64,000 nt of DNA from an uncultured Eubacteriales bacterium (GCA_910579575.1 CAJTUM010000004.1:163487-227486); one strand, 5' to 3'; counted from the first letter of the stretch, positions 25,827 to 34,901 are shown. Numbers and translations are program-made. Notes: a model not told the origin generated them from the letters alone.

Positions 25827-26285
25827 TCAGGCCGCCGGCCGAAGGCCGTGCATAAAACCGTCCAGCGCGGCGGAATAGACGGCGCCGCCCGCCGCCCGGT
25901 CTTTATCGATCAGCAAATCGATCATCACATCCTGCTGGCCTGGGTAATTCGTCGCCCGATACGTATACAGGCTCAAGGTCTTCCCTTGGTATGGCTCCAG
26001 ATCAAAGCCGCACTCTTTTTGCAGCTCGTTATATTGCTCGTATGTCTGGTCAAACTGGCTGGGAATCACCACCTGCTGGCTGCGCAGAGGCTGGGGGTCC
26101 ACTTCATATCCCAGACTCTGGATGAATTCAAGCCGGTCCTGATCGGTTTTCAGCCCCTTAACCGAGCTGAAAACGGCCTCTTCCTTGTCTGGCGCAGCCA
26201 GAATCAGCGCCCCCAGGGCGAAGGCGGCGAGTATCGCAATGGCCAGCAGCTTTTTCCGGTTGAGCTTGGCAGTAAAAATAAGCAT
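25827..26285 (-). CDS. DUF4830-family membrane-anchored protein
   Basis: 152 residues. One N-terminal membrane helix (KLLAIAILAAFALGALIL), then a soluble outer domain of about 115 residues with the pattern SLGYEVDPQPLRSQQVVIPS and the later strand pair DVMIDLLIDKD, which fits DUF4830. No function is known for the family. It ends at its own terminator; the gap to ricT is 101 nt, so it is probably the last gene of the darA-holB-ricT run. Confidence 0.7.
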   Translation of the reverse strand: MLIFTAKLNRKKLLAIAILAAFALGALILAAPDKEEAVFSSVKGLKTDQDRLEFIQSLGYEVDPQPLRSQQVVIPSQFDQTYEQYNELQKECGFDLEPYQGKTLSLYTYRATNYPGQQDVMIDLLIDKDRAAGGAVYSAALDGFMHGLRPAA

Positions 26286-26386
26286 GACGCACCTCCGTTT
26301 TTTCCTGCTTCATGCTTATGCGGCTCGCTTCAACGGTATGCCGGCCAAGCCCCTTTTTTTGATTGAGTTCTAACTTTCGCGATCTC

Positions 26387-27541
26387 TCAACCCTCTTTTT
26401 CCGGCTTGCTCTTGGCCCGTCCCGGCTTGTTTGGACGGCGTCCGCCAGGGCGGCGGTTGTCCCGACGCGGAGGGCGAGCGGGCTTGTCCTCTTGCTCCGC
26501 TGAGGCCGCCGGCTCCGTCTGACGGGGAGGCCGAGGCGGTCGATTGTCCGTCCGCCCAGCTCGAGGACTCGGCCCAGGCTGGGAGTCTGTCTCAGGAGGA
26601 ACGGTTGCTTCGGGAAGCGGAGGCTGTTCGGCCGAAACCGCCGGCTTTTCCGGCGTCTCCTCTGGGCCTTCCGCCTTTTTGCCGCTTCGGCGGCCCCGCC
26701 CCCGGCCGGGCCGCAGTACGGTCAGTTCCTCTCGATGGAAGGTTTTCGGCGCCTCGCCGCTCTGCTCCAGCCGCACTTTGCAAAGGCCCCGAAGCAGCCC
26801 CGCCTCGGTGACCACGCCTCTGCCCTGAGGCGTTTCCACCAGAGAATCCACAGAAGGGGTGGAGCGTAGCAGATCCTGATAGGCTTCGTTTTCGTATTTT
26901 AGGCAGCACATCAATCTGCCGCAGCTGCCGGATATTTTGGCGGGATTCAGCGACAGCCCTTGATCCTTGGCCATGTTGATGGAAACCGGGGCAAAATCAT
27001 CCAAAAAGGTGGCGCAGCACAGAGGGCAGCCGCAAATGCCCAGGCCGCCCAACATTTTGGCTTCATCCCGCACGCCGATCTGCCGCAGCTCGATGCGGGT
27101 GCGGAACACCGAAGCCAAGTCCTTGACCAGCTCCCGGAAATCAATGCGCCCGTCGGCCGTAAAATAAAACAAAATTTTCCCTCGGTCAAAGGTATATTCC
27201 ACCGAAACAAGCTTCATTTCCAGGCCATGAGCTCGAATTTTTTGTTCGCAGACGCCAAAAGCCTGTTTTTCCAAGGCGGCGTTTTCCTCCATCGTTTTTT
27301 TGTCTTCCTGAGTGGCGGCCCGCAGCACTCGGCGCAAAGGCTTGACCAGCTCTTCCTCTGGGACCTCGTGGTTGGCTTGCGCCACTTCCCCGTATTCAAT
27401 CCCCCGGGCAGTTTCCACAATTACAAAACTGCCTTCGTCTACTTTCAGATTCACCGGGTCAAAATCATAGACTTTGCCCACTTTTTTGAAACGAACTCCA
27501 ATAATTTCCGTGATAATCCCCTCCCAATCAGTTCTGGGCAA
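26387..27541 (-). CDS. ricT: RicT (YaaT), PSP1-family protein with long basic/proline-rich tail
   Basis: 384 residues. The PSP1 C-terminal domain is well conserved, including the Cys clusters ICGCPLCCATF and SCGRLMCCLKYENEAY that bind an iron-sulfur cluster in the RicA-RicF-RicT complex. In Bacillus that complex adjusts RNase Y specificity and is needed for normal sporulation. After residue 275 there is an unusual tail of about 110 residues, rich in Arg, Pro, Glu and Gly and probably disordered, possibly RNA-binding. It overlaps holB by 14 nt, as in the conserved darA-holB-ricT order. Confidence 0.93.
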   Translation of the reverse strand: MPRTDWEGIITEIIGVRFKKVGKVYDFDPVNLKVDEGSFVIVETARGIEYGEVAQANHEVPEEELVKPLRRVLRAATQEDKKTMEENAALEKQAFGVCEQKIRAHGLEMKLVSVEYTFDRGKILFYFTADGRIDFRELVKDLASVFRTRIELRQIGVRDEAKMLGGLGICGCPLCCATFLDDFAPVSINMAKDQGLSLNPAKISGSCGRLMCCLKYENEAYQDLLRSTPSVDSLVETPQGRGVVTEAGLLRGLCKVRLEQSGEAPKTFHREELTVLRPGRGRGRRSGKKAEGPEETPEKPAVSAEQPPLPEATVPPETDSQPGPSPRAGRTDNRPPRPPRQTEPAASAEQEDKPARPPRRDNRRPGGRRPNKPGRAKSKPEKEG

Positions 27542-28445
27542 AAATCAAGCCGCCGCAGTAGGCGGCCAGCGCCCCGCTCATGGCGGAGGCCGAGGCGTTA
27601 ACCTCCACCCTGGCGCTCAACCCTCGCAAATAATCGTAAACGGGCAGCGTCCAGCCCTTTTCTGGGCTTTTTTTTGCCAATTCCCAGAGACCCAGGCAGC
27701 TTTCGTCGCAAAATTGGCCAAATTCCTCCCGGGGCAGGGCCCCAGCCTCCAAACAGGCCTCCAGCACCGCCAACTCGCTTTGCTCCAAGGCGCGGACGAA
27801 CCGGGCGGCTAACGCTTCGGTTTTCCCCGGCCCCTCTTGGATTCGGCGCAGAGCCTGACCCAGGCTGCCGCCGCAGCGAGCCAGAGCGGCCTCTCGGTCT
27901 TCCGCCGTAGCCTGGGGCGCTCGCTCCTCCAGCTGCCGCCGGATTTCCTGCTCAGACAGGGGCTCCAGCCGAAAACGAACGCAGCGGGAGCGAACGGTCT
28001 CCAGCAGCTGCTCCGCCTGTTGGCACAGCAGCAAAAATATGGTCTGCTGGGGCTCTTCCAGCACCTTGAGCAGGGCGTTTTGAGCTTGGACGTTCATTCG
28101 GCCGGCGTCGTTGACGACAAAGACCTTCTGCGCGGCCTCGCTGGGGCGGATAAAGGACAGCCTGCGGGCTTGGCGGATATCGTCCACCTTCACCGGCCCT
28201 CCCTCCGGGTTAAACAGCCGGTAATCCGGGTGGGAGCCGGCCTGCATACGGACGCAGGGTCCGCAGCGGCCGCAAGGCGGCGCTTCTCCTCCGCACATCA
28301 GGGCCTGAGCGATGTCAAAGGCGGCGGTTTTTTTGCCCAGACCGGCGGCGCCCTCTATAATCGCCGCTTGGGGGAAATTTTCCCTGAAAAAGGGAGCGAG
28401 CGCTTTTTTGAAGCGCTCGTTCCCCAAAAGACGCGGTAATTGCAT
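27528..28445 (-). CDS. holB: DNA polymerase III delta' subunit
   Basis: 305 residues. Clamp-loader ATPase of the AAA+ family: Walker A GAAGLGKKT, a zinc-binding cluster CGGEAPPCGRCGPC, and the SRC arginine-finger motif in RSRCVRF. It helps load the sliding clamp at the replication fork. Position between darA and ricT agrees with the Firmicutes gene order, and it starts one base after the darA stop. Confidence 0.93.
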   Translation of the reverse strand: MQLPRLLGNERFKKALAPFFRENFPQAAIIEGAAGLGKKTAAFDIAQALMCGGEAPPCGRCGPCVRMQAGSHPDYRLFNPEGGPVKVDDIRQARRLSFIRPSEAAQKVFVVNDAGRMNVQAQNALLKVLEEPQQTIFLLLCQQAEQLLETVRSRCVRFRLEPLSEQEIRRQLEERAPQATAEDREAALARCGGSLGQALRRIQEGPGKTEALAARFVRALEQSELAVLEACLEAGALPREEFGQFCDESCLGLWELAKKSPEKGWTLPVYDYLRGLSARVEVNASASAMSGALAAYCGGLIFAQN

Positions 28446-28446
28446 T

Positions 28447-28770
28447 TTAGACTTTCTTAAATTGCTCTACATCCAGCACAAAGATGGTGGCGCCGCCCAC
28501 CACCACCTCCACCGGCATGGAGGGATAGAAGCTGATGCCCGCCTCGGCGCTGCTGGGAATCAGCTGCTTGCGGCTCTTGGAGTACTTGGCAATGATTTCA
28601 ATGCAATGGTCCAGCTTTTCGTCGTCCACGCCGATCAGCACTGTGACGTTTCCCGCCCGCAAAAAGCCGCCGGTGGTGGATAGCTTGGTGATCTGATATC
28701 CTTCTTTCATCAGGTTGTGCATCACAGTGGACGCATCGTCAGAATTGAGGATGCCGATAATCATTTTCAT
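28447..28770 (-). CDS. darA: Cyclic-di-AMP receptor DarA (PstA/YaaQ)
   Basis: 107 residues, PII-like. Begins MKMIIGILNSDDASTVMHNL, with the ligand loop around KLSTTGGFLRAGNVTVLIGV and the end VEVVVGGATIFVLDVEQF, all typical of DarA. These trimers bind cyclic di-AMP; the downstream partner is not established. Head of the darA-holB-ricT operon behind a clear sigmaA promoter. Confidence 0.95.
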   Translation of the reverse strand: MKMIIGILNSDDASTVMHNLMKEGYQITKLSTTGGFLRAGNVTVLIGVDDEKLDHCIEIIAKYSKSRKQLIPSSAEAGISFYPSMPVEVVVGGATIFVLDVEQFKKV

Positions 28771-28878
28771 ATGTATGCGCCTCCTTCAAATAATCCGCCC
28801 CTGTCAGGGCGCTCCCGTTCGCGTTTCGCCGGCGTCTTAACCCATTCAGCCGCCGTCGATATAAAATTCCTTGCTTAC

Positions 28879-28907
28879 ATTATACCCGTTTTCCCCGGGG
28901 GATTCAA
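28879..28907 (-). promoter_or_regulatory. SigmaA promoter of the darA operon
   Basis: Minus strand: TTGAAT, 17 nt, TATAAT, about 110 nt before darA. Confidence 0.8.
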
Positions 28908-28943
28908 TGTATTTTTCGTAAATTGGCAAAGTTCCCTGGGCTC

Positions 28944-30038
28944 CTATTGATAAACGCGGGGAATCTGCTCCGGCACAAACATTGGAGAAACGTCCATCGC
29001 AACCGGGTCGCCAGGATGGCATTCCATCTGAGTGACGTCCGCCGTAACGTGGTTGAGGCCCACATGGCCCAACACTCGGGCTCGGCGGCCGTTGATCGTC
29101 ACATAAAACCGTTTGCGCCGCAGCCATTTGGCCGCGTCCCCCAAGCAATAGCGAAACGCGTCTCGAAACCGATAGGAATCCCGACTCTTTTCCACCAGAA
29201 AGCCTTCCCAATATCCCAAGGGAATCACCGCAATTTGAGTGGGTTTTCGCGTGACAAACGCCGGGCCATAACCGACGCCGGAGCCGGCGGGCAGCCAGCG
29301 AACCTCGGCCACCTGGCTTTCCAGTCGCCCGGTCTTTTGCAGGCCCGTCTCCCCTCGGCCGGTGGTTCTGCCGCTAATAGCCGACCCCACCCGAACCCCG
29401 TCCAGCGGCGGCAGGCCGCAGTGGAACAGGGCGGCGCTGTTGGCGGCGTGGAGCATTCCCGGCTCAAAGCCGGCCTGACGCACCTTGGCCGCCGTATCCA
29501 GCAGAGCTTGCTGCTGCGCCAACGTGGCCTTTTTATTGGAAAACGCGGAGGGGAAATGGGTGAACATTCCCGTGACGTTTAGGCTGCCCATATACCGATA
29601 AATGGAGAGAATCCGCTCAATCTCCGAGGGCATGAAACCATAGCGCCCCATGCCGGTATCGATTTCCAGATGGACGTCCAACGCCGTCCCCTGCTCTTCG
29701 GCCGCGCCGCTCAGCGCCACTGCCGCGTCATAGGAGCCTACGGCGGCGGTGGCCAGCGAATCTACAATGATCTGAATATCCTCTCGAAGGGAGGTGGAGC
29801 GCAGCATCAAAATCTCCTCCTCCACAAATCCAGCCTCCCGCAGGCGGGCGGCGTCCCGAGGCTCGGTGACGCCGAAGCGCCGCACCCCCTGCTCCCGCAG
29901 CAGACCGGCCATGGGCAGCAAGCCCAGGCCGTAGGCGTCGGCTTTGAGCACTGCGATGAGCTCGCCGCCCCCGGCCTTTTCGCGGATAACCTGGAGGTTA
30001 TGTACGATTTTGTCTTTTTCTATCACAAGCCGCGTCAT
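28944..30038 (-). CDS. alr: Alanine racemase
   Basis: 364 residues. PLP enzyme making D-alanine for peptidoglycan. The PLP lysine is in AVLKADAYGLG near the N-terminus and the second catalytic residue is the Tyr in GVGYGPAF; the H-A-A-N-S-A substrate motif is present. The start at 30038 (MTRLVIEK) is preferred by alignment and by GGGGAAAGAC just upstream. Lies 25 nt after a FemABX gene on the same strand; both act on cell-wall precursors. Confidence 0.92.
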   Translation of the reverse strand: MTRLVIEKDKIVHNLQVIREKAGGGELIAVLKADAYGLGLLPMAGLLREQGVRRFGVTEPRDAARLREAGFVEEEILMLRSTSLREDIQIIVDSLATAAVGSYDAAVALSGAAEEQGTALDVHLEIDTGMGRYGFMPSEIERILSIYRYMGSLNVTGMFTHFPSAFSNKKATLAQQQALLDTAAKVRQAGFEPGMLHAANSAALFHCGLPPLDGVRVGSAISGRTTGRGETGLQKTGRLESQVAEVRWLPAGSGVGYGPAFVTRKPTQIAVIPLGYWEGFLVEKSRDSYRFRDAFRYCLGDAAKWLRRKRFYVTINGRRARVLGHVGLNHVTADVTQMECHPGDPVAMDVSPMFVPEQIPRVYQ

Positions 30039-30063
30039 GTCTTTCCCCTTCCCCAGGCGCCGA

Positions 30064-31164
30064 TTATTGCTCCGCCGGTTTTTCCCCTTTGTCGGCCTTT
30101 TTGGTTTTGCGCACAAAAGCGGCGTGGCGCATCGCGCGCACGGCCTTGATCCCGGCGTTGACGGCCAGATTCACTGCGGGGCGGTAGACCTTTTCAAATT
30201 CGCCGCAGAATTCCGTCAGCTCGCCGTTAAAACCCTTTTTGAAGAGATACAGTCCATAGAGAGGATTTTCCGGACTCAAATCGCCGGAAACGCCCCGAAA
30301 ATCATAAATTTCGCAGCCGCATTCCACCGCCCACTGAATCATGTTCCATTGCAGCAGGTAATTGGGCATCACATTGCGGTATTGGTTGGAGGAAGCGCCG
30401 TAAAGATACCAAACTTTATTGCCGAACTGGATAGCCAGAGTACCGGCCACCGGCTTATCATTGTAAAGGGCCATGTAAAGCCGGGCGTTTTCCCCCATAT
30501 GCCGCAACAGGTCGGCAAAATAGCTTTCCGGCCTTGTGATAAAGCCGTCCCGCTCGCCGGTTTCCTTCATAATGCGGGCAAAATGCGGCAGCATCTCCGC
30601 CGTGTCGCTCTCGTCGCAGCAAATAACGCGGACGCCCTTGCGGCCGGCCAACCGGATGTTGTACCGGGTCTTTTGGTGGAAGGCGGCCATCAGCTCTTCT
30701 TCCGTCTTGCCGGCAATGTCCAGCCGAAACACATAATTGGGCTGAACGCCTTCAAAGTTTTTGCCGCTCTCCTTGTGTTTATACCCCAGGCCCTTCATGA
30801 TCTCGATAAATTCCTTGTCGTCGCTGGAGATATCCGGGTCCATCATCAGCGAATAGGCCCGGTATTTTTCCGCCAGCTCCGCCGCGCCTTGGGTCAGCTC
30901 CTCCAGCGTTTTGCGGTCGTGGCTGTCGCAGACGGGGCCTCGGCCGGCATACATCAGGGTATAGGGCGCCGCCGGCGCCTTGCGAATCAGCACCGCCAGA
31001 GACCCCCGGATAGCGCCGTCCTCTCCTCGGCTCACAACAGCTTCCCATTTCCAGCTGCTTTTCACCTTGCCCCAGCGGGAGGATTGCAAAAAGTGTCCCT
31101 TCGGGCTGGTTTGAATAAATTGCTCGTATTCGGCCAATGTGGCCGCCGTCACCATCTCAATCAT
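30064..31164 (-). CDS. FemABX-family peptidoglycan cross-bridge aminoacyltransferase
   Basis: 366 residues. Two GNAT-like subdomains with the family marks QSSRWGKVK, QKTRYNIRLAGRKGV, YLYGASSNQYRNVMPNYLLQ and IYDFRGVSGD. Such enzymes add amino acids from aminoacyl-tRNA to the stem peptide of lipid II, forming the interpeptide bridge. The long coiled-coil arm of some FemA members is absent. The start at 31164 has AAAGGA 7 nt upstream. Pairs with alr downstream. Confidence 0.9.
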   Translation of the reverse strand: MIEMVTAATLAEYEQFIQTSPKGHFLQSSRWGKVKSSWKWEAVVSRGEDGAIRGSLAVLIRKAPAAPYTLMYAGRGPVCDSHDRKTLEELTQGAAELAEKYRAYSLMMDPDISSDDKEFIEIMKGLGYKHKESGKNFEGVQPNYVFRLDIAGKTEEELMAAFHQKTRYNIRLAGRKGVRVICCDESDTAEMLPHFARIMKETGERDGFITRPESYFADLLRHMGENARLYMALYNDKPVAGTLAIQFGNKVWYLYGASSNQYRNVMPNYLLQWNMIQWAVECGCEIYDFRGVSGDLSPENPLYGLYLFKKGFNGELTEFCGEFEKVYRPAVNLAVNAGIKAVRAMRHAAFVRKTKKADKGEKPAEQ

Positions 31165-31254
31165 TCTAACGTCCTTTCTTCCCATCCATTGTCAAAAAAT
31201 CCGCCGAAAATGCGTTGGCCGCCGGCGCGGAAGCTCCGCCTCTTATCGGCTCGT

Positions 31255-31689
31255 TCAGCCCTCTCCGGGCCGTCGTTCCAAGCTGATCTCCGCCAGAGCT
31301 CGGGCGGTTTCCATATCGCAGGACCGCAGCCGCGCCAGGTCCGCCAGCGAAAGCATCCCCCGCAGTCGGCCGTTTTCCGCCACCGGCAAGCGGCGAACCT
31401 GGCCTTGAGCCATATATAGAGCGGCTTCCCGCAAATCTGCCTCTGGGGGAACCACCAGCATATGCCGGCTCATCACAGCTTTGACCGGCGTGTGCTCCGG
31501 TTCCCTGTCCCCGGCCACGCAGCGAACCACAATATCTCGATCGGTGACAATGCCCCGCAGCCGGCCGTCTTGGCTGCAAACGGGCAAAGCGCCCACCGAA
31601 TGCCTGTCCATCAGCCGGGCGGCGCAGGCTACGCTGTCCTCCGGCGCCACCGTCACTGTCGCCCGGCTCATCAATTCCGAAACGCGCAT
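31255..31689 (-). CDS. CBS-domain pair protein
   Basis: 144 residues, two CBS repeats and nothing else: VSELMSRATVTVAPEDSVAC with LRGIVTDRDIVVR, then VKAVMSRHMLVVPPEADLRE with LRGMLSLADLARL. CBS pairs bind adenosyl ligands such as AMP, ATP or S-adenosylmethionine. Stand-alone versions like this are often stress- or spore-related but their targets are unknown. 90 nt upstream of the FemABX gene, same strand. Confidence 0.88.
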   Translation of the reverse strand: MRVSELMSRATVTVAPEDSVACAARLMDRHSVGALPVCSQDGRLRGIVTDRDIVVRCVAGDREPEHTPVKAVMSRHMLVVPPEADLREAALYMAQGQVRRLPVAENGRLRGMLSLADLARLRSCDMETARALAEISLERRPGEG

Positions 31690-31800
31690 TCCGTTCCCTC
31701 CGTTGTTTTTGGGGTTATTTTGCCCTCCGGCGGGAAGTTTTATGCAAAAAATCGGCGGCTCCGGCTGAAAACCATGGGGCCTGCGCCAGAAAAATCGCCG

Positions 31801-33159
31801 TTATCGGCCTGCCCCGGCTTGCTCCACGGTTTCCAGCGCCACCTTCAGCGCTTGTTCTCGGGTCATGGCGTCCTTGGGGGCGAAGCGGCCGTCTTCCATG
31901 CCCTTCACCATGCCGCCGGCCACAAAATAGGATACATAAGGCCTGGCGTATTGGCCAATCGCGGCGTTGTCGCTGAAATTCATCGTCCCGCCGCCTAAGC
32001 TTATTCCATCCTCCACCGCGCCTGTTTGCGCCAGCTCGCAGACTCGGCCCAGCATTGTCGCCGCTTCTTCCCGGGTCAGCGTGCGATCGGGTCCAAACAG
32101 GCCGCCGCCCAAGCCGTTGACAACGCCCAGCTCATGAGCCCGGGCCACGTCGCTGTCGTTGGTATCCGTAAAGGGCGAATTGGCGTAGGGGGCGCTTTTG
32201 CCCGTCATGGCCTCATAAAAATTCACCGCCACCGCCGCAAACTCCTGCCGCGTGATGCTCTTCGTCAGGTCCTGACCAGCCAAAGCGTCGGGAATCAGCC
32301 CCATCTCGCCGGCCCGGGCCATGGCGTCCTTGGCCCATTTCGAGCAGCGGCCCCAAGGGCCTGCCGCCGCGATGACAGCCGCCTCGGCATAGCTCTCCCG
32401 CACCTTGCCCGGGTTGGCCGCCAGCCAGTTGGAATACTGCTGATCCCAAGCATGGCGCTTGGCCCAAGAGCCGGCGTCTTTTTGCAGAAAATAGGTATAG
32501 GGAATTTTTCCCGTGCTGGCATAGGAAGAATGGTCCATCCGCACGTCCAGCCAATAATAGCCGTCGTCCAGCAGCACATAATTCCATTTATGCTCCACCT
32601 GAGAGCCGTTGCGGTTGAGAAATTCGCCGGGAATCAGCCGGCAATCATAACCCAGGTGGCCCAGCAGCACCGCCAGCAGCGCGGAGTAATGGGCGCAGTT
32701 GCCCGTATGAGTCGCCATCATGTCGTAAGCAAAGGAAGCGATATAGCTGTTGGAATCATAGGAGAGAAACAGCCCGCCGCCGGAATTGGTCCCCGCCTGC
32801 GATTCTAATTCCTGGCGAATCACAATTTCGCCGGCTTCCAGCTGGGCGGCGGTTTTTTCATAAAAAGCGCCGCCAGCCTGAATACTGACCTCGTTCTCGT
32901 CAAAATAACACGTGCCGTCCCATTCGTCCCGGTCGCAGTTCCAAATAATCCAATCGTATACGGCCTTGATCTGTTCCCGAGGGCTTTTGCCCGCTGTGGG
33001 GATCTGCTTCAGCACTTCCTCCGCCATGTAGTCCACATCGGCATAACCGATGTAGATGGGCTTGCGCTCAGAGGCGGCAAAAGCCCCCAACGGCGCCATA
33101 GCCAGCAGCAACGCCGCCGCCAGCAGCATAGAAACCGCCTTTTTCCTCATTCTTTTCAT
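31801..33159 (-). CDS. Secreted transglutaminase-like protein with SLH domains
   Basis: 452 residues. Signal peptide at 1 to about 28 (LLLAMAPLGAFAA). The first half is a transglutaminase-like fold with the catalytic triad visible: Cys in HTGNCAHYSALLAVLLGHLG, His in VEHKWNYV, Asp in YYWLDVRMDH. The second half has three SLH repeats (including VVNGLGGGLFGPDRTLTREE and MVKGMEDGRFAPKDAMTREQ) that should hold it on the cell wall. It could act as a cysteine protease, amidase or cross-linker on surface proteins; substrate unknown. A start three codons later is possible. Confidence 0.88.
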   Translation of the reverse strand: MKRMRKKAVSMLLAAALLLAMAPLGAFAASERKPIYIGYADVDYMAEEVLKQIPTAGKSPREQIKAVYDWIIWNCDRDEWDGTCYFDENEVSIQAGGAFYEKTAAQLEAGEIVIRQELESQAGTNSGGGLFLSYDSNSYIASFAYDMMATHTGNCAHYSALLAVLLGHLGYDCRLIPGEFLNRNGSQVEHKWNYVLLDDGYYWLDVRMDHSSYASTGKIPYTYFLQKDAGSWAKRHAWDQQYSNWLAANPGKVRESYAEAAVIAAAGPWGRCSKWAKDAMARAGEMGLIPDALAGQDLTKSITRQEFAAVAVNFYEAMTGKSAPYANSPFTDTNDSDVARAHELGVVNGLGGGLFGPDRTLTREEAATMLGRVCELAQTGAVEDGISLGGGTMNFSDNAAIGQYARPYVSYFVAGGMVKGMEDGRFAPKDAMTREQALKVALETVEQAGAGR

Positions 33160-33438
33160 CTCACAGCAGTCCTTTCCCGCCCGCTGGAAAAGCGGGCCTT
33201 CTCTTGTTTCTCTGTCTCCATTATATCAAATAAAATCGCCGCCGCAAGGGAAAGGCGGGAGAAAACGAGATTCCCGCCTTAATCTTAGGCCGACCTCGAC
33301 GCTACGCACCCCCAACAGGCGGGCAGATTCCTCAGCCACCGCTGCACGGCAGCCCTCCTCTCCTTTGCAAAAGGGATTTTCTAAGTCGCCGCCCCGTCTT
33401 CGTCAGAGCCTCTCCCTTGCAAAGGCAAACCTTTTCTG
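33160..33438. other. Intergenic region with hairpin and possible dispersed repeat
   Basis: Holds an inverted repeat AAGGCGGGA / TCCCGCCTT near 33,250 to 33,285 and, from about 33,285 to 33,430, a sequence with two similar palindromic ends (CTCTCCTTTGCAAA and CTCTCCCTTGCAAA). Its look is that of a non-coding intergenic element rather than a gene. No promoter recognised. Confidence 0.4.
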
Positions 33439-34290
33439 TTATAGTGAATCCTTCTCTTGGGAAAGCAGCGCCAGATTCCGGCGCAGGGGGACGACGCCCC
33501 GCCAAGCAAACGCTCTGTCTCCATATTTTTGCCGAAATTCTCGCTGCGTCAGGCCCTCCAGCTCCTCCGCCGTCAACGAAGACCGGATATTTTCCAAAAA
33601 TTCCGCAATTTTCGTCTGCTCCGGCCCTCGATTGGCTGGGCAGACCCGCTGACAAACGTCGCAGCCCCAGGCCATGCCGCTCCGTCCAATCAGCCGCCGT
33701 TGTTCCAGCGTCAGTTCGCCTTTTTGCTGGGTCAACGCCGAGAGACAGCGGCTCTGGTCCAGCCGTCCGTCCTGGCTCAAAGCGCCGCCGGGGCAGGTTC
33801 GGAGGCACAGGCCGCAGTCTGGGCATTTCTGCGGTTCTTCGCCCCCTTCCAGAGGCAAATCTGTGGCGATCATACCGCAGAAGACATAGCTGCCCCAGCG
33901 CCGGGTCAAAAGCAGGCCGTTTTTCCCAATCGCGCCCAATCCGGCCCAAGCGCAGGCATAGACTTCGGGAAAGGGCGAGACGTCGGCATAGCCCCGAAAC
34001 TGGAATCCTGGAAATTCCTTTTCCAGCGCTTCGCAGGCCCGGTCCAGCCGTTTCCGGGCCGCCAGATGATAATCCATCCCTCTGGCATAAAGGGACAAGT
34101 TGCCCCCATCCAGACGGTTGAAATAGGGGAATACGCAGCATAACAGCCCCTGCAACCCAGGGACCTGTTCCAGGGCCTTCCGGCGGTTTGCTTCTCCCAT
34201 CCGCGCCAATACGGCCTCTGGAGAAGCGGCGGCCGCCGCCCCCTGACAGCAGGCGGCCAAAATCTCGGCCGCTCGACGTTCCTTTTCCAT
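33439..34290 (-). CDS. Short QueG-like (epoxyqueuosine reductase family) iron-sulfur protein
   Basis: 283 residues. The N-terminal domain (VYACAWAGLGAIGKNGLLL) and the double [4Fe-4S] ferredoxin module (CPDCGLCLRTCP and CDVCQRVCPANR) match QueG, the cobalamin-dependent last step of queuosine synthesis in tRNA. It lacks the C-terminal HEAT-repeat region that full-length QueG uses on tRNA, so it may be a shorter clostridial version or a related reductase. The start at 34290 is set by GGGAGGG 8 nt upstream. Divergent from the kinase-like gene at 34353. Confidence 0.78.
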   Translation of the reverse strand: MEKERRAAEILAACCQGAAAAASPEAVLARMGEANRRKALEQVPGLQGLLCCVFPYFNRLDGGNLSLYARGMDYHLAARKRLDRACEALEKEFPGFQFRGYADVSPFPEVYACAWAGLGAIGKNGLLLTRRWGSYVFCGMIATDLPLEGGEEPQKCPDCGLCLRTCPGGALSQDGRLDQSRCLSALTQQKGELTLEQRRLIGRSGMAWGCDVCQRVCPANRGPEQTKIAEFLENIRSSLTAEELEGLTQREFRQKYGDRAFAWRGVVPLRRNLALLSQEKDSL

Positions 34291-34352
34291 GCTATTTTCC
34301 CTCCCGCAACCCTGCCGCACATTCTATCCTTTATTGTACCGGAAAGCGAGGC

Positions 34353-34901
34353 ATGATACAAATGATTCTTCAAATTTTGGGCGCCGCAGGCGCCGGAAAA
34401 TCCACCCTAGGAACGCTGATGGCCCGGCAGACCGGCCTGCCTTTGCTCCACGCCGATTTCTATCGCTGGCAGGACGATCAATTTGAGCAAATGCGTCCCA
34501 TCTCTGTCCGCCGAGCCATGCTGGCCCAAGATATGGCCTGCCGCCCTTCTTTCCTGCTGGACGGCGGCCTATCCAGTTGGCTGCCGGAGGAGCTGCTCCA
34601 GCCGGATTTGCTGCTCTTGGTCCGCTGCCCGCAAAAGACGCGGATGGAGCGGCTGGCCCAGCGGGAGCGAAACCGCTATGGGCAGGATTGCTTCTCTCCC
34701 CTCCACCCTCATTTTCAGCTGACGCAGGAATTTTTGGAATGGGCGGCGGGATACGAACAATACGGCCTGGAGGAAGCCAATTCCCTGGCCTCTCATATGG
34801 CTCTGCTGGCCCGAACGCCCTGCCCCAGTCTGATCCTATGGAACAATGCGCCGCCGGAAACCCTGCTCCGCCAAGCGACAGCGTTCCTCCAAATGTTATA
34901 A
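34353..34901 (+). CDS. P-loop adenylate-kinase-like protein (FlaR/topology-modulation type)
   Basis: 182 residues. Starts with the Walker A loop ILGAAGAGKSTLGTLMARQT followed by LPLLHADFYRW, the pattern of small nucleotide kinases sometimes called DNA topology modulation protein FlaR. An Arg-rich lid segment follows (RMERLAQRERNRYGQDCF). Substrate is unknown. The start at 34353 fits the family; the upstream open frame is antisense to the QueG-like gene. Confidence 0.72.
   Translation: MIQMILQILGAAGAGKSTLGTLMARQTGLPLLHADFYRWQDDQFEQMRPISVRRAMLAQDMACRPSFLLDGGLSSWLPEELLQPDLLLLVRCPQKTRMERLAQRERNRYGQDCFSPLHPHFQLTQEFLEWAAGYEQYGLEEANSLASHMALLARTPCPSLILWNNAPPETLLRQATAFLQML

Noticed and set aside
28397..28420. 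Strong inverted repeat GAGCGCTT / AAGCGCTC as a terminator
   Set aside because: It lies within the start of holB coding sequence, and a terminator there would cut the darA-holB-ricT operon.
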